A stretch of DNA of 64,000 bases from UBA1535 sp002323775 (GCA_031993545.1 DAMAHZ010000009.1:6360-70359), one strand, 5' to 3'; positions 8,982-18,475 are shown, counted from the stretch's first letter. The notes: generated from the sequence alone by a model not told the origin. Program-made: numbers and translations.

Positions 8982-10964
8982 ATGAAAACGAATTCGATAA
9001 GATCTAAAATTTTATTTACTGTTTTACCTTTAATATTTTTCTCCTTAGGTATTATCATCCTAATAAATTCCATAGGAAACTTACGTGCTACAGAGCAAAC
9101 CGTGGAAACCATTCTTGGAGAAACGTCAAAAACAGCTGCACTTGTTATTGAAAGCGAACTTAGAAATTTAACTAATATCGTAGCTGATATTGGAACGACA
9201 AAAAGATTAGCAAGCAACACAGAGTTAATCAAAGATAAACTAAGCCTTCTCAAAGATAAAGCAAGTCAGCACGGCTTTGCATCATTAGGAATATCAGATA
9301 AAAATGGATTACTTCTTGATGGTAATCGTATACCGGATGACGAGCTCAAAGAAAATGCGCTAAATGGCAAAATCTCCATAAGCTCTCCTGTTATAAGTTC
9401 TGATGGAAAAAGCTCAGAATTTTTTATTGCAGCACCTCTTTGGAGTAATGGAGTTTATAATTCAAAGGTAGTTGGAATTGTGTATGCTTCTATGGACAGT
9501 ATTCGTCTATCCTCTATTATATCATCAATAAAAGTGGGAGAAACAGGTACAAGCTATATTGTCAATAAAGATGGTACTACAATTGCAGATAATGACTATA
9601 GTCTGGTTTTATCACAAGAAAACTCAATAGAAGAAGCAAAAGTTGATAAAACATTAGAAAAATTTGCAGAGCATGACAGCAAAGCTATTAATGGAACAGC
9701 TTCTTATGGAACAATACAATATACCGGCAGGAATTACTTAGTATATACTACACCTATCAAGGGCAGTAATAATTGGGCTTTAGGTGTTATGGTTGAAAAA
9801 TCAGAGTTTTTAGCACATACTTATACAGTAATTTTAATTTCTTCAATTGTATCATTAGCAGCTTTAACTTTTACTGTATTTTTTATGATTAGATTTGCTA
9901 GAGTCTTAACTAAGCCTATAGTAGAGATGGAGAGTGCTATCGAGGAGATAGCAAAAGGAAATTATGACATAAATATTTCTGTTAAATCAAATGATGAAAT
10001 CGGTAAAATGGCAAAAGGTCTAAACTCTATGATAGAAATTACAAATGCAATTACAGAGGATGCCGCAAGCGCTTTAGAGGAAATGGCAGGAGGTAATTTT
10101 GACTTAGAATCAAATGTCGAGTATGTTGGCGTATTTAAGCGAATAGGAAATGCAATAATAACTATTATGTCATCATTAAGCGAAGCTCTGGATGCAGTTA
10201 AAATATCCGCAGAGCAGGTGTCAAGTGGTTCAGAACAGGTGTCATCAGGTGCACAGGCACTGTCACAGGGTGCTACTAAGCAAGCAAGCAGTATTGAAGA
10301 ACTTTCAGCGACTATATCTGAAATTTCAGAAAAAATCATGGCAAATGCAGAGGATGCAAAAACAGCAAATGAGATAACAATTAAAACAGGCCATGAGGTT
10401 GAGAATGGAAATAGACTTATGCAGGAAATGCTTGTTGCAATGGATGAAATAAACACAAAATCAAGTGAAATAAAGAAAATTGTGAAAACAATTGAAGATA
10501 TAGCTTTCCAAACAAATATACTTGCTCTTAATGCGGCTGTTGAGGCAGCTCGTGCCGGTACCGCCGGAAAGGGCTTTGCAGTAGTTGCAGAGGAGGTTCG
10601 CAACCTAGCTCAAAGAAGCTCTGATGCAGTTAAAGATACAACAGAATTGATTGATACTTCAATCAACGCTGCTCGAAATGGTAAAACTATAGCTGATGAA
10701 ACTGCTGTGGCACTAACATCCATAGTTAAAATGACTGCTATAGCAATTGAAAAAATAGATAATATAAGCAAATCTTCCTCAGCACAAGCTGAATCAATTT
10801 CGCAGGTTACAATGGGGGTTGAACAAATATCAGCTGTAACTCAAACGAATTCAGCTACATCTGAGGAAAGCGCAGCTGCAAGCCAAGAATTATCAAGTCA
10901 GGCTTCAATGCTGAATGAATTAATAAGTAGATTTAAAATCCAAGGAGGAATAAAAAATGTTTAA
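8982..10964 (+). CDS. Methyl-accepting chemotaxis protein with extracytoplasmic Cache sensor
   Basis: This chemoreceptor of 660 residues starts at MKTNSIRSKILF. A strong AAAGGAAAGGA lies six bases before that ATG; the earlier in-frame Met at 8928 has none. The order is: TM1, a ~260-residue extracellular dCache-like sensor (DKNGLLLDGNRIP, GTSYIVNKDGTTIADNDY), TM2 (about residues 280-302), a HAMP domain, and a long coiled coil with the conserved hairpin tip IEDIAFQTNILALNAAVEAA. It signals to CheW/CheA at the inner membrane surface. The ligand is unknown; dCache sensors often bind amino acids. It overlaps the next receptor gene by eight bases. Confidence 0.93.
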   Translation: MKTNSIRSKILFTVLPLIFFSLGIIILINSIGNLRATEQTVETILGETSKTAALVIESELRNLTNIVADIGTTKRLASNTELIKDKLSLLKDKASQHGFASLGISDKNGLLLDGNRIPDDELKENALNGKISISSPVISSDGKSSEFFIAAPLWSNGVYNSKVVGIVYASMDSIRLSSIISSIKVGETGTSYIVNKDGTTIADNDYSLVLSQENSIEEAKVDKTLEKFAEHDSKAINGTASYGTIQYTGRNYLVYTTPIKGSNNWALGVMVEKSEFLAHTYTVILISSIVSLAALTFTVFFMIRFARVLTKPIVEMESAIEEIAKGNYDINISVKSNDEIGKMAKGLNSMIEITNAITEDAASALEEMAGGNFDLESNVEYVGVFKRIGNAIITIMSSLSEALDAVKISAEQVSSGSEQVSSGAQALSQGATKQASSIEELSATISEISEKIMANAEDAKTANEITIKTGHEVENGNRLMQEMLVAMDEINTKSSEIKKIVKTIEDIAFQTNILALNAAVEAARAGTAGKGFAVVAEEVRNLAQRSSDAVKDTTELIDTSINAARNGKTIADETAVALTSIVKMTAIAIEKIDNISKSSSAQAESISQVTMGVEQISAVTQTNSATSEESAAASQELSSQASMLNELISRFKIQGGIKNV

Positions 10965-12702
10965 AAAAATGAAGATAAAGCCATACTTGCTTATGGTATT
11001 TTCTTTAATCATTGTTTTAGCTGTAGTTATAACAGCTGTTGGAATTGTAGGTCTAATTCAGACAAAGGCATCTGTAGACATTCTTGCTAAAAAAGTTTTA
11101 CTAGCTGAGAGTGCTGCTAAAACCTGTAGGATAGAAGCAAACATAGCTGCTCGAAATTTAGACGAGATGATTCTTTCAAATAGCAGAGAAGATTCTTCAA
11201 TATTTAAAGAGCAAATTAGCATATCTGTTAATGCTATAAAAGAACAAATGGAAATTTTAAAAAATACATATGGAGAAGCTGATGGTACTTATGCTAGATA
11301 TGAAAGCGCCTTTAATGATTGGATTAAGCTGTCAAATGATGCAGTTGAACAAATTGATGCAAACAATAGACAAGCAGCAAAATCTATAGTATTAGAAGAA
11401 TGCTCTCCGGCTCTAAAAGTACTTGCAGAAATAGCAGTAGAAATCGAAGCAAAAACAGCCGAGCAAAGTAATTCTGCTCAAAAAAATACAGATAGAATGA
11501 TTATTACTTTTATTGCAATCTCAGTTGTTGTATTTGTGTTGGTAATTTCTACAAGCATTTATTTCGCACTTAAAACAACATTTAACATAACAGGAGCTAC
11601 AAATAAAATAAAAGATGCTGTATCTGAATTGTCTAAAGGTAATTTAAGCACAAGTGTTGATTACGATGCTAAAAATGAATTTGGTGAACTTGCTGAAAAC
11701 ATTAATTTTAGCTTCAGTGAAATATTAAAATATATTAATGCTATTGATTATGGAATGTCAGAATTCTCTAAAGGTAATTTCAATTCTGAATATAGTATTA
11801 ATTTCCTTGGAGATTTCGCAAATATAAAGAAATCTTTCGAAAAGTTTCAAAATGACATGAACAATACCTTGCTTGAATTAGACTTAGCGTCTAATCAAGT
11901 TGGATCAGGTGCAGACCAAGTAGCCCTAGGCTCTCAAACATTAGCTCAAGGAGCAGAAGAACAAGCAAGCAGCATACAAGAATTATCTGCAAATATTACT
12001 GAAATAACTAATCAAATTTCTCAGACAGCTAAATACTCTCAAACTGCTAATGATTTAGGAAAACAAGCAGGTAAGGTTGTTTTAAAGAGTCAATCTGAGA
12101 TGAAGCAAATGGTACAAGCTATTAAAGATATAGCTGTAGCATCTGAAAATATTCAAAAAATTATTAAGGCAATTGATGATATTGCTTTCCAAACAAATAT
12201 TTTAGCATTAAATGCAGCAGTTGAAGCAGCTCGTGCTGGTACTGCTGGAAAAGGCTTTGCCGTTGTTGCAGATGAAGTTCGTAATTTGGCACAGAAATCT
12301 GCTGATGCAGCTAAGGATACTGCTGAATTAATTGAAAACTCTATACGTTATGTGTCACACGGAGAAAAATTAGCGGAAAATACAAACAAAGCATTTGGTG
12401 AGGTTGCTAAGGTTTCTGATCAAATATTAGAAATGGTAGAGAAGATAGCAGCAACTTCAAATGATCAAGCAAAATATATTTCACAAATTTCACAAAGCGT
12501 TGATCAAATTTCCTCAGTAGTTCAGACAAACTCTGCAACATCACAAGAAAGTGCAGCAGCAAGTGAAGAATTAAGCGGACAAGCAGCAACTATGAAATCA
12601 TTGATTAACCAGTTTGAATTAAGTCGCTCTACAATGGGATACACAGAACATGTAGAAAATGAAGATACGGAATATATGGAGTATAGTGAAGAAGAAGCTT
12701 AA
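10957..12702 (+). CDS. Methyl-accepting chemotaxis protein with four-helix-bundle sensor
   Basis: This 581-residue receptor has TM1 near the N-terminus (about residues 9-31). A short ~150-residue helical periplasmic-side domain of the 4HB_MCP type follows, then TM2 (about 183-207), HAMP and the signalling coiled coil with DDIAFQTNILALNAAVEAA. Its ATG lies inside the last codons of the preceding receptor, with GGAGGA upstream in that gene, so translation is probably coupled. The C-terminus is acidic with ENEDTEYMEYSEEEA. This is not the NWETF-type tether used by some receptors. Confidence 0.92.
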   Translation: MFKKMKIKPYLLMVFSLIIVLAVVITAVGIVGLIQTKASVDILAKKVLLAESAAKTCRIEANIAARNLDEMILSNSREDSSIFKEQISISVNAIKEQMEILKNTYGEADGTYARYESAFNDWIKLSNDAVEQIDANNRQAAKSIVLEECSPALKVLAEIAVEIEAKTAEQSNSAQKNTDRMIITFIAISVVVFVLVISTSIYFALKTTFNITGATNKIKDAVSELSKGNLSTSVDYDAKNEFGELAENINFSFSEILKYINAIDYGMSEFSKGNFNSEYSINFLGDFANIKKSFEKFQNDMNNTLLELDLASNQVGSGADQVALGSQTLAQGAEEQASSIQELSANITEITNQISQTAKYSQTANDLGKQAGKVVLKSQSEMKQMVQAIKDIAVASENIQKIIKAIDDIAFQTNILALNAAVEAARAGTAGKGFAVVADEVRNLAQKSADAAKDTAELIENSIRYVSHGEKLAENTNKAFGEVAKVSDQILEMVEKIAATSNDQAKYISQISQSVDQISSVVQTNSATSQESAAASEELSGQAATMKSLINQFELSRSTMGYTEHVENEDTEYMEYSEEEA

Positions 12703-12715
12703 TTAATAAAAATAC

Positions 12716-12755
12716 AAAAACCCCTGAAATATTTTATTGATATTTCAGGGGTTTT
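12716..12755. terminator. Bidirectional terminator between chemoreceptors and glyA
   Basis: AAAAACCCCTGAAATAT pairs with ATATTTCAGGGGTTTT around a short loop. The GC core has A/T tracts on both sides. It lies between two converging genes and serves both. Confidence 0.85.
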
Positions 12756-12768
12756 ATATTTATAAAGT

Positions 12769-13995
12769 TTATTTATTAAATTTCTTTGTCAATTCAAGAA
12801 CTCTGCCCTTTAATGTAGATAAGTCAGCCTTTTTGCTTATTGCTAGGTCCATGATGTCAGCTAGCTCTAGTATCTCTGCTTTCTTCATTCCTCTTGTTGT
12901 TATTGCAGGAGTTCCAATTCTTAGTCCACTTGTTATAAATGGAGATTGAGGATCAAAAGGAATAGTATTCTTGTTTGTAGTTATATGTATCTCATCAAGA
13001 AGCTTTTCAGCATCTTTTCCTGTTATATCCTTATTTCTTAAATCTAATAGCATCAAGTGATTATCAGTTCCGCCAGAAACTAATCTAAATCCCTTTTCAG
13101 TTAATGCTTGTGCTAATATTTGAGCATTTTCTACAACTGATTTTTGGTATTCTTTAAATTCTGGTCTTAATGCTTCTTCAAAGCATATTGCCTTAGCAGC
13201 TATAATATGCTCAAGCGGTCCACCTTGTATTCCAGGGAATATCGCTTTATCAACTTGCTTAGCGAAATCTGCCTTGCAAAGTATAGCGCCTCCTCTTGGT
13301 CCTCTTAGTGTTTTGTGTGTAGTTGTTGTTACAAAATCAGCATACTCCATTGGATTTGCATGTAAGCCTGCTGCTACAAGTCCAGCGATATGAGCCATAT
13401 CAACCATGAAATATGCTCCAACTTCATCAGCTATACTTCTGAAAGCTTTAAAATCTATCGCTCTTGGGTAAGCACTTGCTCCGGCAACTATCAGCTTTGG
13501 CTGTTCCTTTTTAGCTATAGCTCTTACTTCATCATAATCAATTTTTTCAGTTTCCTTATTAACTCCGTAGAATTTAACATCAAAATATTTTCCTGACATA
13601 TTAACAGGTGATCCATGAGTTAAGTGTCCACCGTGTGATAAGTCCATACCAAGTATTTTATCTCCAGGCATTAAAATTGAGAAATATACTCCAAAGTTAG
13701 CGTTTGAGCCTGAGTGAGGCTGAACATTTGCATGGTCTGCATTAAACAATTTCTTTAATCTATCGATTGCTAAATTTTCAACCTTATCAACGAATTCACA
13801 ACCACCATAATATCTTTTTCCAGGATAACCTTCAGCATATTTATTAGTTAAATGACTTCCTGCTGCTTGCAATACTCTCTCTGAAACGAAGTTTTCAGAA
13901 GCAATAAGCTCAATATTAGTTTCTTGTCTTTCTTTTTCTTCCATCATAGCATTATAAAGTTCGCTATCAAATTCTTTAATTAAATCTAAATTCAT
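12769..13995 (-). CDS. glyA: Serine hydroxymethyltransferase
   Basis: This 408-residue PLP enzyme interconverts serine and glycine with tetrahydrofolate. Signature blocks are ELIASENFVS near the N-terminus, TNKYAEGYPGKRYYGGCEFVD, and the PLP lysine in TTTTHKTLRGPRGG (about residues 222-235). The length is normal for bacterial GlyA. The start is supported by AGAGGAGAAGACAAATG. It is a single gene between two terminating regions. A TATAAT motif about 90 bases upstream is a possible -10. Confidence 0.96.
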   Translation of the reverse strand: MNLDLIKEFDSELYNAMMEEKERQETNIELIASENFVSERVLQAAGSHLTNKYAEGYPGKRYYGGCEFVDKVENLAIDRLKKLFNADHANVQPHSGSNANFGVYFSILMPGDKILGMDLSHGGHLTHGSPVNMSGKYFDVKFYGVNKETEKIDYDEVRAIAKKEQPKLIVAGASAYPRAIDFKAFRSIADEVGAYFMVDMAHIAGLVAAGLHANPMEYADFVTTTTHKTLRGPRGGAILCKADFAKQVDKAIFPGIQGGPLEHIIAAKAICFEEALRPEFKEYQKSVVENAQILAQALTEKGFRLVSGGTDNHLMLLDLRNKDITGKDAEKLLDEIHITTNKNTIPFDPQSPFITSGLRIGTPAITTRGMKKAEILELADIMDLAISKKADLSTLKGRVLELTKKFNK

Positions 13996-14147
13996 TTGTC
14001 TTCTCCTCTGTTTTTATTTTTTAGGTTTTAATTCCCATTTATAATCTTGGTATAATCAATAGGAATAAGATTTCCTCCTAATTATACAATAAAGTTTTTT
14101 AATATTATTTCCAGAGTGAATTTTTAACTCACTCTATATATTATACA

Positions 14148-15404
14148 CTAAATATACTTTCTTGGCAATCTAAAAGATAAAGTGGAAGCAATTTCATATG
14201 AAATTGTACTCCTCATATTAGCGACATCTTCTATTGATAATGCACCGTCGTGACTGTTTCCATATATTATAACCTCATCACCAATTTTTGGCTTGTCAAT
14301 ATTTGATAGGTCTATCATAAATTGGTCCATGCAAATTCTTCCTACAAGCAAGCATTTTTTTCCATTTACCATAACATAATAATTATTAGAAAGGCTTCTT
14401 GAAAAGCCATCTGCATATCCTATAGGAACTGTCCCAATTACTGCTGGTTTTTTTGTCTTGAAAGTATGCTTATAGCTTATTCCGGTATTAGCTGGAACAT
14501 TTTTAACATTTGCAAGCTTTGCCTTTAGCGTAATACAAGGCTCAATTCTCAAATTATCCTTATTTACCTCATCTGAGGGATAAAAACCAAGGAGCACTAT
14601 ACCCGGTCTAATCATATCAAAATGATATTCCGGCAAATCGATTATGGCTGCACTATTAGCAGCGTGTTTTATTAGTATATCCACGTTTCTTTGTTTTAGC
14701 AAATCTATAAAATATTGAAATGCTTTCATCTGCATATGTGCAACAGATTTATCCTTATCATCAGCACTTGCAAAGTGAGTGAATATACCTTCAATATTTA
14801 CATTGCTAAGCTCACTAATACTTTTTATTATATCCGCACTTTCAGGTGTTGTTATGAAACCAAGTCTATTCATTCCGGTTTCAACCTTTATATGGATTCT
14901 TGCTGTTTTGTCAAGCTCCTCAGCTATTTTATTCAGATAAGCAGCTTGTTCATGTGTATATATTGTTAATATTATGTTATTCATCACTGCTTCTTTAAAA
15001 GCAGCATCAGGAGTATATCCAAGAATTAAAATATCTTGAGTTTTTAAAGCATTTCTGAGTTCCAACGCCTCTGCAAATGTAGCTACACCAAGCATATCAA
15101 CTCCGCTTTCAACATATAGCTTTGAAAGCTCTACAGCCCCCATGCCGTAGCTATTTGCTTTTACAACAGCACATATTTTAACGTTTTCATTTATTTCTCT
15201 AGCTCTTTTTTTTATTTGTTCAAAATTATAAATTGCCTTTTTTGTATCTATTTCAACCCACGCCGCTCTATTTTTCACGTCTATATTAGTATTATTTATT
15301 GTCATTCCAATAAACTCATCTTCAGAAGCGATACAAACGTCCCCTAAAAAATCTGAATTCTCATCTGCACATTCTATGCTTACTTTCTCACTGCTCATCA
15401 TTTT
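14148..15404 (-). CDS. alr: Alanine racemase with N-terminal extension
   Basis: This fold-III PLP enzyme supplies D-alanine for peptidoglycan. The barrel begins at AAWVEIDTKKAIYNF. The PLP lysine lies in AVVKANSYGMGA, where the usual motif is KADAYGHG, so D, A and H are replaced. The C-terminal catalytic region is TVPIGYADGFSR, and VGRICMDQFMIDLSN is intact. I start at MMSSEKV because GGAGGG lies eleven bases upstream; an upstream Met at 15446 would add fourteen residues. Even so, about 48 residues precede the barrel, with no match I recognise. The C-terminus ends RLPRKYI, as expected. Confidence 0.9.
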   Translation of the reverse strand, partial: KMMSSEKVSIECADENSDFLGDVCIASEDEFIGMTINNTNIDVKNRAAWVEIDTKKAIYNFEQIKKRAREINENVKICAVVKANSYGMGAVELSKLYVESGVDMLGVATFAEALELRNALKTQDILILGYTPDAAFKEAVMNNIILTIYTHEQAAYLNKIAEELDKTARIHIKVETGMNRLGFITTPESADIIKSISELSNVNIEGIFTHFASADDKDKSVAHMQMKAFQYFIDLLKQRNVDILIKHAANSAAIIDLPEYHFDMIRPGIVLLGFYPSDEVNKDNLRIEPCITLKAKLANVKNVPANTGISYKHTFKTKKPAVIGTVPIGYADGFSRSLSNNYYVMVNGKKCLLVGRICMDQFMIDLSNIDKPKIGDEVIIYGNSHDGALSIEDVANMRSTISYEIASTLSFRLPRKYI

Positions 15405-15454
15405 TTCTTCAACCCTCCATATAGTTTCTACTAATTCAGCTTTCATACTATGAT

Positions 15455-15533
15455 TATGCCAATGCTTTTATTGCACAAGAACATCAGTCTCTCTTTTTTA
15501 GAAAGACTGGAACTTGTGCATAGTCTCGGCACA
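15455..15533 (-). ncRNA. Candidate structured leader RNA upstream of alr
   Basis: Read on the minus strand, three stacked helices form by hand folding. P1 is UGUGCC with GGCAUA. P2 is UGCACAAG with CUUGUGCA. P3 is AGUCUUUCU with AGAGAGACU, closed by an A-rich loop. Two asymmetric internal loops separate them (GAGACUA opposite AUAAAAGCAUU, and UUCC opposite GAUGUU). No T tract follows, so it is not an intrinsic terminator. It matches no riboswitch class I know. Confidence 0.35.
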
Positions 15534-15658
15534 TATTTCACCGTTATTTATCATCTCTTTTGACCTTAAATATATATGTATTGCATAGATACTTTATTCC
15601 AAAAATAAAATAAAATCAAGAATTATTTTTGGAATTTATAATATTTTTTTATAAAAAT

Positions 15659-15689
15659 AAAAATCCTTAGATTTTGTCTCAGGATTTTT
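15659..15689 (-). terminator. Second (distal) terminator hairpin after the PNPOx gene
   Basis: AAAAATCCT pairs with AGGATTTTT around a loop containing a further three-base stem. On the minus strand the T tail is TTTTTATTTTT. It lies about 50 bases beyond the terminator at 15743-15786. Confidence 0.6.
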
Positions 15690-15742
15690 CTGCATTATAT
15701 GTAAAGTTTGGAACAATAATGAATAGTCCTATTTCTCCAAAT

Positions 15743-15786
15743 AAAAAAAGACATGCTATTCATTTGATAAAAATGCTATGTCTTTT
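15743..15786 (-). terminator. Terminator of the PNPOx-family gene
   Basis: On the minus strand AAAAGACAT pairs with ATGTCTTTTTTT around a ~23-base loop that contains related half-sites. It begins about 45 bases after the stop of the flavoprotein gene. Confidence 0.6.
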
Positions 15787-15831
15787 GGTATAAAATTATG
15801 TCAGAAAAGATATCTTATTTGTTTTACATCC

Positions 15832-16305
15832 TCAATCGTAATATTTTCCTGTCATATCCAGTATCTGTACCTGAATAACCGCAGTTCCTCTCACCATATT
15901 TTCCAGCAAAATAGTATCAGAAAGGTGAGGTGTATATTTTTTTACAATCTCCATTAGAACTTCTTGTTTACAATCGACATCTGTAACCAAGGTAGCCATG
16001 CCTGAAAGAATTACACTTTCATATTTCGTGTTTGTATCACAGGCTTTTCCACTTGGATCAAGTAGTAAGCTATCCATTTCATACGCAGTTATACTTACAC
16101 GAGGGTTTGCTTTGATATTGTCAACCTTTGTACCCTTTGGCAGACCGTGCATATAAATAAAGCCGTTGTGATAGATATGGTGCATTGGTGTGACATAAGG
16201 CGTGCCATCCGTATTCAGCGTAGCGATGCTGCACGTTGCAGTCCGATTCAGCAAATCCTCAATTTTTTCCTTTGTCATCATATGGGTTTTCATTCTGTGT
16301 TGCAT
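15832..16305 (-). CDS. Pyridoxamine 5'-phosphate oxidase-fold flavoprotein
   Basis: This 157-residue split-barrel protein contains TATCSIATLNTDGTPYVTPM and GFIYMHGLPKGTKVDNIKANP, the FMN-binding pattern of the NimA-like/PNPOx family. The long family is used for flavin-dependent reductions and nitroimidazole resistance; the actual substrate here is unknown. AAGGAGG lies nine bases before the ATG. It is transcribed divergently from a MocR/PdxR-type regulator 115 bases away, a classic arrangement that suggests control by that regulator. Confidence 0.8.
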   Translation of the reverse strand: MQHRMKTHMMTKEKIEDLLNRTATCSIATLNTDGTPYVTPMHHIYHNGFIYMHGLPKGTKVDNIKANPRVSITAYEMDSLLLDPSGKACDTNTKYESVILSGMATLVTDVDCKQEVLMEIVKKYTPHLSDTILLENMVRGTAVIQVQILDMTGKYYD

Positions 16306-16330
16306 TGTTTTGTTCCTCCTTGATAAAAAC

Positions 16331-16360
16331 TTGACTTTTTATTGTATTATACAGTATAAT
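16331..16360 (+). promoter_or_regulatory. SigmaA-type promoter of the MocR regulator gene
   Basis: TTGACT at 16331-16336 and TATAAT at 16355-16360 are separated by 18 bases. They lie 61 bases before the regulator start codon. The same segment contains a TATAAT on the opposite strand (16346-16351) for the divergent flavoprotein gene. Confidence 0.65.
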
Positions 16361-16382
16361 TGTTACTATTAAAAGTGACAAT
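16359..16382. promoter_or_regulatory. Operator-like dyad ATTGTTACT-N6-AGTGACAAT
   Basis: A 9-6-9 inverted repeat with one mismatch directly follows the -10 box of the regulator gene and lies upstream of the divergent PNPOx gene. MocR/PdxR proteins typically bind repeats between themselves and the divergent target. This is the best candidate in the intergenic region. Confidence 0.45.
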
Positions 16383-16420
16383 TTTTAAAATATGTATAGG
16401 TACGATTTGGAGGTAGGCAG

Positions 16421-17818
16421 ATGTTAATTATAGACAAACATTCATATGAACCGTTATATATACAAATTTATCAACAATTAAAAAATAAAATTATATCTGG
16501 CGAATTATGCGAGGGAAGTGTGCTACCATCAATCAGAACATTGGCTGCAACACTCATGGTCGCAAGAAACACTGTTGACAGTGCGTATCAGCAGCTTTGT
16601 TCTGAAGGTTATGTTCTTGGAAAGGTGGGCAGTGGCTATAAAGTGCAAAAGATAGACATACCAAACATGGTTCATCCAAACGCTAAACTGCTTGATTTTA
16701 CAAATGTTGTAGAAGAAGTGCAAGTATCGGACACTGTAAAGTATGATTTCCAATATGGTAAACTGGATATTGCAAACTTTCCACTTCGTATTTGGCGAAA
16801 ACTACTCAATTATGTATTGCTGTCCGATGAAGTCAGGGGAATCACTGATTATAATGAAAAAAAAGGTGATTTGGCACTTCGAATTCAGATTATGAAATAT
16901 CTTCATGAATCCAGAGGTGTCATTTGCAGACCAGAACAGATTATTCTTTGTTCCGGAGCAATGTCTGCATTGAGCCTCATTTGCAAATTGTTCGATACGA
17001 AAACTGTTGCAATAGAAGATCCGAGTTTTGATAGTGCAAGAGAAATCTTTGTCAATCATGGCTATAGGCTTAACCCCGTCTCTCTTGCAAGCGATGGTAT
17101 TGATTTAGAGCAGCTAAAAGTATTAGATACAAAACTTTTATACACGACCCCATCACATCAGTTTCCCACTGGTATTGTCATGCCTATCAATAAACGCCTG
17201 CACCTTTTAGATTGGGCAAACCAAAACGGTGCATATATTATCGAGGATGATTATGACAGTGAACTGCGTTATAACAGCAGGCCTATCCCCTCTATTCATT
17301 CACTTGACCAAAATGGTCGGGTAATTTACATCAACAGCTTTTCCAAAGCACTTGCTCCTGGTCTTCGAATGGGTTTTGTTGTTTTACCGCAAGCATTGCT
17401 AGAAAAATACAACTTCAATTTTTCAAATTATAACTGCTCTATCCCTTGGCTTGAACAGAAAGTCATGTATCACTTTATGGAGCAAGGGCATTGGAATAGG
17501 TTTCTGAATAAAATATCGGTATCTAATAAACGAAGGCATGATATATTAATCAGCACTATAAATAGTCAGATGAGCAAGCATACTACAATATACGGCAAAA
17601 ACGCAGGTTTGCATATTCTATTAGAAGTAGATAATGGTATGTCCGAACACGAGCTCATAGAAGCTGCCAGCCAGGTCGATGTCAAAGTTTATCCGGTATC
17701 AAATTATTGGATTAATGCACAAAACTACTCCAATAATATGGTTCTAATCGGATACAGCAGTTTATCAGAAGATGAAATTTTGGAGGGCATCGTCCGTTTG
17801 TCCTCTGCTTGGTTTTAA
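16421..17818 (+). CDS. MocR/PdxR-type GntR regulator with aminotransferase domain
   Basis: This 465-residue fusion has an N-terminal GntR winged helix (about residues 8-75: EPLYIQIYQQLKNKIISGEL, LPSIRTLA) and a fold-I aminotransferase-like domain. The PLP lysine lies in INSFSKALAPGLRMGF. MocR proteins use PLP or a PLP-amino-acid adduct as effector; PdxR members control vitamin B6 genes. The divergent PNPOx-fold gene fits either theme. GGAGG lies seven bases before the ATG, and its promoter and dyad are described above. Confidence 0.88.
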   Translation: MLIIDKHSYEPLYIQIYQQLKNKIISGELCEGSVLPSIRTLAATLMVARNTVDSAYQQLCSEGYVLGKVGSGYKVQKIDIPNMVHPNAKLLDFTNVVEEVQVSDTVKYDFQYGKLDIANFPLRIWRKLLNYVLLSDEVRGITDYNEKKGDLALRIQIMKYLHESRGVICRPEQIILCSGAMSALSLICKLFDTKTVAIEDPSFDSAREIFVNHGYRLNPVSLASDGIDLEQLKVLDTKLLYTTPSHQFPTGIVMPINKRLHLLDWANQNGAYIIEDDYDSELRYNSRPIPSIHSLDQNGRVIYINSFSKALAPGLRMGFVVLPQALLEKYNFNFSNYNCSIPWLEQKVMYHFMEQGHWNRFLNKISVSNKRRHDILISTINSQMSKHTTIYGKNAGLHILLEVDNGMSEHELIEAASQVDVKVYPVSNYWINAQNYSNNMVLIGYSSLSEDEILEGIVRLSSAWF

Positions 17819-17844
17819 TCCAATAAAAACAAATTACTCAAATA

Positions 17845-17885
17845 AAAAACATACCTTTTGGCTCTGTGCCAAGAGATATGCTTTT
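17845..17885. terminator. Terminator between MocR gene and converging PNPOx gene
   Basis: The hairpin has a TTTTGGC/GCCAAGA core with CATA/TATG extending it, flanked by an A run on the left and CTTTT on the right. It lies between two genes that converge. Confidence 0.6.
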
Positions 17886-17924
17886 ATGTGGGATATTTTT
17901 ACCCCTCATTCACTACGGATTTAA

Positions 17925-18401
17925 TTACTTCGCTGTTTTATTGATAAAATCAACCTCATATTTCCATTCACCGTATTTTTTTGTGTTGTCAGTAATCGTA
18001 CCCTCTGTTAGGATGATACGCAGAACGATTGAGTTCGGATTGTCCTCGTCGCCAACTTCATCGAACCAATCGAAGATTTTTTTAAATTTCGCTCTGATTT
18101 CTGCATTCTTCTCGTCCTTAACCCAACCTAGATTTTCAGCCGTGCCCTGTAAAGCGTACCAGTCCAAGCCACTGACAGAAACCTCGTTATTTTTCTCAAT
18201 TTGCAGCATTTTATTTTTTCTTGCGTCTGTAGAAACATAAAACACGCCGTCTTCATAATAAGCACAAACCATACGGACAGCAGGGCGTGGATTGCCGGCA
18301 ACATTCGAAGATAGTGATATTGTCGCAAGGGCAATAACTTCTTCCTTACCATTTCCACAACGTTCCTCCATAAGTTTCATTGCATTTTCGTATTTGCTCA
18401 T
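17925..18401 (-). CDS. PNPOx-fold protein (second, different subfamily)
   Basis: The protein has 158 residues. The N-terminus (KYENAMKLMEERCGNGKEEV) and blocks such as PRPAVRMVCAYYEDGVFYVST, KNKMLQIEKNNEVSVSG and EWKYEVDF are those of clostridial pyridoxamine 5'-phosphate oxidase-family proteins. They presumably bind FMN; the reaction is unknown. It is not closely similar to the PNPOx-fold protein at 15.8-16.3 kb. A GGGAG precedes the ATG by about ten bases. Confidence 0.75.
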   Translation of the reverse strand: MSKYENAMKLMEERCGNGKEEVIALATISLSSNVAGNPRPAVRMVCAYYEDGVFYVSTDARKNKMLQIEKNNEVSVSGLDWYALQGTAENLGWVKDEKNAEIRAKFKKIFDWFDEVGDEDNPNSIVLRIILTEGTITDNTKKYGEWKYEVDFINKTAK

Positions 18402-18475
18402 TTTAAAATTTCTCCCTTTAAATTTTTATTTTATGTTGTAACTATATTGAAACCATTTTAAACACAGTTCGAGAC

